From Myxococcales bacterium (GTDB lineage: Bacteria > Myxococcota > Myxococcia > Myxococcales > Anaeromyxobacteraceae): a stretch of 11,221 nucleotides of DNA. The notes beneath the pieces were generated by a model that did not search any database, was not told the origin of the DNA, and saw nothing but the letters and a program-made list of their open reading frames with translations. Location of the stretch: positions 1 through 11,221 of the forward strand of contig JAJYHA010000375.1 of assembly GCA_021784995.1 (NCBI GenBank), given 5' to 3'. The translations under genes were made by a program, and so were the position numbers. This document shows positions 8,558 through 11,221 of the stretch, piece after piece (within the stretch, counting starts at the first letter, position 1; each line of letters opens with the position of its first letter).

Positions 8558-8773
8558 ATGACCGTAGAACGCTTCGTCCACGCCTTCGCAGGAACGCTCG
8601 TGCTGTTGAGCGTGATCCTCTCCCTGGCCGTCAACACCTGGTTCCTGCTCATCGCGGCCTTCGTGGGGGCGAACCTGCTGCAGAGCTCCTTCACGCGCTT
8701 CTGCCCGCTCGCCATCGTCCTGCGCAAGCTGGGCGTGCCGGACCCGGTGCCGCCGGCGGCGCGCTCCCTCTAG
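8558..8773 (+). CDS. DUF2892 family (YgaP-like) small membrane protein
   Basis: This 71-residue protein is almost entirely the DUF2892 domain, also called the YgaP-type transmembrane domain. It has a short amphipathic start (TVERFVHAFAGT), two membrane helices at about residues 9-25 and 27-44, then the hallmark LLQSSFTRFCPLAIVLRKLGV with Cys49 in the FCPL motif. In other bacteria this domain occurs alone or fused to a rhodanese sulfurtransferase, as in E. coli YgaP; there is no rhodanese here. A strong ribosome binding site precedes ATG 8558, and the gene lies 62 bases after the RND permease on the same strand, so cotranscription is likely. Its function in the efflux operon is unknown. A link to thiol or sulfur chemistry is only suggested by the domain's usual partners. 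It is the last gene before composition drops and the strand switches. Confidence 0.88.
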   Translation: MTVERFVHAFAGTLVLLSVILSLAVNTWFLLIAAFVGANLLQSSFTRFCPLAIVLRKLGVPDPVPPAARSL

Positions 8774-9660
8774 ACGACCCGTAGACTTCACTCACGGAGC
8801 TTGCCACGAGTTCCCGGTTGCACAGTTCGTAGGACAGGCCCACTACCGGGGGTAGCGGGTCGAAAGAACCTCGGGCAACGGAACGTCCCAGCGCACCCGT
8901 GAATCGGGCGGACCTACCTTCCGCGCGAGAGCGGTCACAGCCAAGAAGGCCGGTTCACGCCACAAACCGACCAGAGGCGGTTCGCTGGCGAGTGGCACGA
9001 TGGAACACGCCAGCCCTTCCGCACAGTCAACGAGCTGAAATCCGGTAGGCGCGCTGAACAACACCTCGAAAGCCTCGGGGCCATACCGCCAAAAGTCCCA
9101 CGGTCGGTCATGTGGCGGGTACGTCGGATGCGTGAACACGCAGACCGTACCCCCGGGCTTGAGGACCCGGTTGATTTCCATGATGACCTTCCACGGCATC
9201 GCAAGGTGCTCGAATACCGACACCCCGAACACCGCGTCGAAGTGATCCGATGGGAAGTACGAGGAGAGTGCGTGGGCATCCCCGACCACTTGGACGTTCT
9301 CACCGGCGATTACATCGAAGCCAACGTACTCGCCGGTCGGAAACCGGTGGACCCGGGTATTGCCTGACCGCGCGCGTGAGCCAATTTCGAGCACCCGCGC
9401 GCCGTGGATCGCGTTCACCTGCTCAACGAAGCGGTCGAACAAGGCGTGACAGGGCTCAGGGGTGGCCCCACGATGAAGTGGCGTCTTGAGCGTCTCAACC
9501 AAGCGAAGCAGAGCGCGGTGGCGGATGCCTCTAAGGACCCCCGGAACGCCATGCTCTCGATACGCCTCGCGCAGTTTGTCGAGGTCGCCCATCGCGCGAT
9601 CCATACCACGGTGGGTCGCCCACGCGGATGGCCATCGAAACATCCGGTTGAATCCTGGGA
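8774..9660. other. Low-GC block, probable horizontally acquired segment
   Basis: Sample lines inside the block count to about 58-60% GC (9001-9060 and 9241-9300), against about 78% in the permease (8341-8400). The drop starts right after the DUF2892 stop codon and ends near the istB scar. Codons with A or T in third position (for example GAA, ATT, TCA in the methyltransferase motif I) appear here but are scarce in the neighbours. No direct target-site repeats could be identified. Confidence 0.65.
8843..9643 (-). CDS. Class I SAM-dependent methyltransferase (Methyltransf_11 type)
   Basis: This predicted cytoplasmic enzyme transfers a methyl group from S-adenosylmethionine to an unknown acceptor. 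Motif I is VLEIGSRARSGN (around bases 9364-9397), where the usual GxGxG is replaced by a G-S-R-A-R variant. It is followed by GEYVGFDV, VVGDAHALSSYFPSDHFDAV, the post-motif SVFEHLAMPWKV, and EINRVLKPGG with a strand ending in THPTYPPHDRPWDFWRY. The FEHL...PW..EINRVLKPGG and PWDFWR signatures resemble methyltransferases that I associate with surface-polysaccharide clusters; that role is inference. The start is uncertain: ATG 9643 (266 residues) has AGGA nine bases upstream, while ATGs at 9604 and 9592 (249 residues) lack a clear ribosome binding site. The frame stays open to 9805, but that extension is Arg/Pro-rich and overlaps the istB scar. GC content is well below that of the neighbours, and the gene is convergent with the efflux operon. 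Confidence 0.85.
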   Translation of the reverse strand: MFRWPSAWATHRGMDRAMGDLDKLREAYREHGVPGVLRGIRHRALLRLVETLKTPLHRGATPEPCHALFDRFVEQVNAIHGARVLEIGSRARSGNTRVHRFPTGEYVGFDVIAGENVQVVGDAHALSSYFPSDHFDAVFGVSVFEHLAMPWKVIMEINRVLKPGGTVCVFTHPTYPPHDRPWDFWRYGPEAFEVLFSAPTGFQLVDCAEGLACSIVPLASEPPLVGLWREPAFLAVTALARKVGPPDSRVRWDVPLPEVLSTRYPR

Positions 9661-9669
9661 TCTCCAGGG

Positions 9670-9729
9670 CTTCACGCGATGCGCGTCGTGGACGAGCCGA
9701 TCGCAGACGGCGTCGGCGATCGGGGCGAT
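9670..9729 (-). pseudogene. istB: Remnant of IS21-family istB (transposition helper ATPase)
   Basis: Read on the minus strand, bases 9729-9670 encode IAPIADAVCDRLVHDAHRVK. This closely resembles the C-terminal IstB signature of the form PTxADAxxDRLVHNAHRxxLKG. The similarity stops after the Lys codon, where KPWRSQ replaces the expected KG. Upstream, the frame (from about 9765, starting WHVGG) is open but only loosely IstB-like. No Walker A or B region and no istA transposase is present, so this is a decayed scar of about 60 bases and not a working element. It directly precedes the methyltransferase start. The match is from memory of the family, without an alignment. Confidence 0.6.
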
Positions 9730-9807
9730 GTCTTGGACAAGGGGCGCCGCGCCTCCAACGTGCCAGGAGCACCCTCCCGGCGCTCGCCGTCGGGCCCCGC
9801 GGCACAT

Positions 9808-9835
9808 CCCCCGCCGGCCTGCCCGGCGGACGGGG
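9808..9835 (-). terminator. GC-rich hairpin after the heme A synthase gene
   Basis: Arms CCGCCGG (9811-9817) and CCGGCGG (9823-9829) flank a 5-base loop. CCC (9808-9810) can pair further with GGG near 9832-9835 across a short bulge. It starts immediately after the minus-strand TAG (9838-9836), where a terminator would be expected. There is no T-tract, so intrinsic termination is uncertain; it could instead protect the 3' end of the mRNA. Confidence 0.4.
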
Positions 9836-10789
9836 CTACCCCGGCTGCGTCACGCGCAGCCCCACGGGCAGCTCCGGCTCGTCCACGGCCGGCGTCACCG
9901 ACCAGCCCGCCATCGCCACCAGGGTGATCCAGACCAGATCGGCCAGGACCAGGTGGACGATCTGCAGCCACACCGGCGCCAGCAGCACCAGGTTCAGGAC
10001 GCCGGCCAGCAGCTGCACGCAGGCGAGCACCACCAGCGCGCTGCCGGCGCGCGCCACGTGGAGGTCGCGCCGCAGCGGCACCGCCATCCAGGCCGTCGCC
10101 ACGATCATCACCGCCGCGAGGAGCGCGGCGAAGGGGTGCAGCACGCGGAGCTGCAGCAGCACGTGGGCGCTGCCCGCGAAGTCCTGCCGGAAGCCCTCGC
10201 CGAAGGTGGTCGCGGGGTAGAGCGTGTCGCCCAGCGCGGCCACCGCGCCCGTCACGCCGGCCAGGAGCACCGCGCCCGCCGAGATGCCGAGGGCCAGCGG
10301 CAGCGCGCCGCGCGGGAGCTGCCAGCGGCTCCGCTCGCCGCGCTGGGCCCAGGCCGCGGTGAGCGTGATCGACGCGAGCAGGAGGAAGGTGTTGGCGAGG
10401 TGCAGGGGCATAGCCCAGCCGCGGCCGGTGGAGGCGTCCCTCGCGACCCAGCCGAAGAGGACCAGCCCCGCCCCCAGCAGCGCCTCCAGCGCGATGAACC
10501 CGAGCGAGAAGGCGGCGGCCGTGCGCGCCCTGTGGCCGCGCGGGACGGCGCGCCGCGACCAGAGGAAGAGCACCAGGACCAGCGCGAAGGCGAGGCCGCT
10601 CGTCAGCCTGTGCGTGAACTCGATCGCCGTGTCGAGCGCGGGGGAGCGCGGCACCACCTCCCCCTGGCACGTCGGCCAGTGCTGGCCGCAGCCGGCCCCG
10701 GAGCCGGTGGCGCGCACCACGGCGCCCCAGGCGACGACCGCCACGTTGTAGGCCAGGACCGCCCAGGCGCAGCGCGCGAAGGTTCGCAT
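9836..10789 (-). CDS. ctaA: Heme A synthase (COX15/CtaA family)
   Basis: This 317-residue integral membrane enzyme oxidises the C8 methyl of heme O to the formyl group of heme A, the cofactor of aa3-type cytochrome oxidases. Eight hydrophobic helices are visible, arranged as two four-helix halves. The family residues are present: Cys34 and Cys41 in GAGCGQHWPTCQG (the extracytoplasmic Cys pair of the CtaA type), Glu57 and His60 in EFTHR, His129 in PLHLAN, His217 in RVLHP, and His278 in QIVHLVLADL. All four heme-ligand histidine positions are thus retained, and the enzyme looks intact. The start is ATG 10789, preceded by a weak AGG. The cupredoxin gene lies 90 bases upstream on the same strand, and the two may be cotranscribed. 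No ctaB (heme O synthase) or oxidase subunit is within the window; they may lie beyond the right edge or elsewhere. The C-terminus ends in a short Pro/Val-rich tail. Confidence 0.93.
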   Translation of the reverse strand: MRTFARCAWAVLAYNVAVVAWGAVVRATGSGAGCGQHWPTCQGEVVPRSPALDTAIEFTHRLTSGLAFALVLVLFLWSRRAVPRGHRARTAAAFSLGFIALEALLGAGLVLFGWVARDASTGRGWAMPLHLANTFLLLASITLTAAWAQRGERSRWQLPRGALPLALGISAGAVLLAGVTGAVAALGDTLYPATTFGEGFRQDFAGSAHVLLQLRVLHPFAALLAAVMIVATAWMAVPLRRDLHVARAGSALVVLACVQLLAGVLNLVLLAPVWLQIVHLVLADLVWITLVAMAGWSVTPAVDEPELPVGLRVTQPG

Positions 10790-10879
10790 GCGCCTGTAAG
10801 ACCATCGGTGCGTCGGCTTGGCAACGCCGCCGGGCGGAGTCGCCCAAGAGGGGCGTCCCGCGCCCGCCGCCGGGATCTC
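10790..10879 (-). other. Intergenic gap between the cupredoxin and heme A synthase genes
   Basis: Ninety bases contain a 5-bp stem CGCCC (10841-10845) and GGGCG (10851-10855) around a 5-base loop, without a T-tract. No convincing promoter was recognised. Cotranscription of the two minus-strand genes is possible but not shown. Confidence 0.3.
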
Positions 10880-11221
10880 TCAGCGGACCTCGATGGTGCC
10901 GCCGAACATGCGCATCGCGCACGAGTACCGGAGCCGGCCCGCGCGCTCCGGCGTGAAGCGCACCGACACGGTCCGGTTCAGCGGGAGCGCCGTGTCGACG
11001 CCCGCCTCCGGGATCACGATCTCCGTCGCGCAGGTCTCGTCCGTGAGCCGCGTGATGCGCAGCTCCACGGGGCGGCCCTTCTCGACGCGCACCCACGGGG
11101 GCTCGAAGCCGTTGCGCGTGACCTTCATCTCCACCACCTGCGGGCCTCCGCCACGGCAGGCGAGCGCCGGCGCGGCCAGGGCCAGGCACAGGCCCAGCGC
11201 CGCGCGCCCGGCGGCGCGCCA
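10880..11221 (-). CDS. Cupredoxin-like lipoprotein, 5' end outside the window
   Basis: The stop codon is at 10882-10880 and the frame stays open to the window edge (base 11221), so the gene is partial. A GTG at 11137 would give 85 residues, but upstream codons encode a signal sequence (GLCLALAAPALAC) ending in a lipobox-like Ala-Leu-Ala-Cys, then RGGGPQ. The protein is thus probably a lipid-anchored periplasmic cupredoxin whose true start lies beyond 11221. The domain follows the Cupredoxin_1/plastocyanin-like pattern: KVTRNGFEPPWVRVEKGRPV, then TDETCATEIVIPEAG (Cys at 11032-11030), and FTPERAGRLRYSCAMRMFGG (Cys at 10921-10919 followed by two Met). The Cys...CxMxM arrangement is what such domains, often seen near copper ATPases, use in place of the classical His/Cys/His/Met set. 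Copper binding is inferred. It sits just upstream of heme A synthase. Confidence 0.82.
   Translation of the reverse strand, partial: WRAAGRAALGLCLALAAPALACRGGGPQVVEMKVTRNGFEPPWVRVEKGRPVELRITRLTDETCATEIVIPEAGVDTALPLNRTVSVRFTPERAGRLRYSCAMRMFGGTIEVR

Noticed and set aside
5375..8773. An 1132-residue plus-strand frame overlapping the permease and ending with the DUF2892 protein
   Set aside because: Only its last 71 residues (from ATG 8558, with a ribosome binding site) are a real protein. The rest is an Arg/Pro/Gly-rich out-of-frame reading of the permease.
8843..8855. Small palindrome CTACCGGGGGTAG at the methyltransferase stop codon
   Set aside because: Stem of 5 bp with a 3-base loop, overlapping the stop codon and lacking a T-tract; too weak to call a terminator.
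8775..8862. Inverted heptamer CGACCCG (8775-8781) and CGGGTCG (8856-8862) near the left edge of the low-GC block
   Set aside because: Seven bases at this GC content can match by chance. No matching copy was found at the right edge, so it cannot be claimed as an insertion-end repeat.
9110..9489. Plus-strand frames opposite the methyltransferase
   Set aside because: They have no ribosome binding site or domain and lie antisense to a clear methyltransferase fold.
9672..11189. A 505-residue minus-strand frame overlapping ctaA
   Set aside because: It is an out-of-frame shadow of ctaA and the cupredoxin gene, with Arg/Pro/Gly-rich sequence. The ctaA frame carries all family residues.

Overview
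The window is about 11.2 kb of very GC-rich DNA. Hand counts give roughly 78% GC in a permease line and 58-60% in one atypical stretch. Third positions are almost always G or C, starts are often GTG, and long antisense shadow ORFs are abundant. Together with the gene types this suggests an aerobic or facultative Gram-negative, most likely a Myxococcota/Deltaproteobacteria relative such as Anaeromyxobacter. That assignment is an inference from composition and style; no marker gene proves it.

Left part, plus strand (about 130-8773): a P2-like cation-translocating P-type ATPase, then after a 92-base gap a tightly packed tripartite efflux operon. The operon runs TolC-family outer-membrane channel, HlyD/MFP-type periplasmic adaptor, RND inner-membrane permease. 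The first pair overlaps by 4 bases (ATGA) and the second by 11 bases, so the three are probably translationally coupled. After 62 bases comes a small DUF2892 (YgaP-type) membrane protein with its own good ribosome binding site. The ATPase would move a cation across the inner membrane, and the RND machine would expel substrates across the outer membrane. The substrates of both are unknown. The ATPase has non-SERCA residues in M4, M5 and M6, the permease has Arg where AcrB has its proton-relay Lys, and the permease has a His/Asp/Pro-rich cytoplasmic loop.

Middle, minus strand (about 8774-9765): a block of clearly lower GC holding a class I SAM-dependent methyltransferase of a type I associate with surface-glycan clusters. 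Directly upstream of it lies a short scar of an IS21-family istB gene. This looks like foreign DNA brought in with, or next to, an insertion sequence.

Right part, minus strand (9836-11221): heme A synthase (CtaA/COX15 family), preceded by a small cupredoxin-like lipoprotein. The cupredoxin gene runs off the window edge: the reading frame stays open through a lipobox up to base 11221. These two genes probably belong to a cytochrome oxidase biogenesis or copper-handling cluster that continues beyond the window. A GC-rich hairpin follows the ctaA stop codon.

No rRNA, tRNA, CRISPR array, riboswitch or complete mobile element was recognised. No gene-free stretch exceeds 300 bases.
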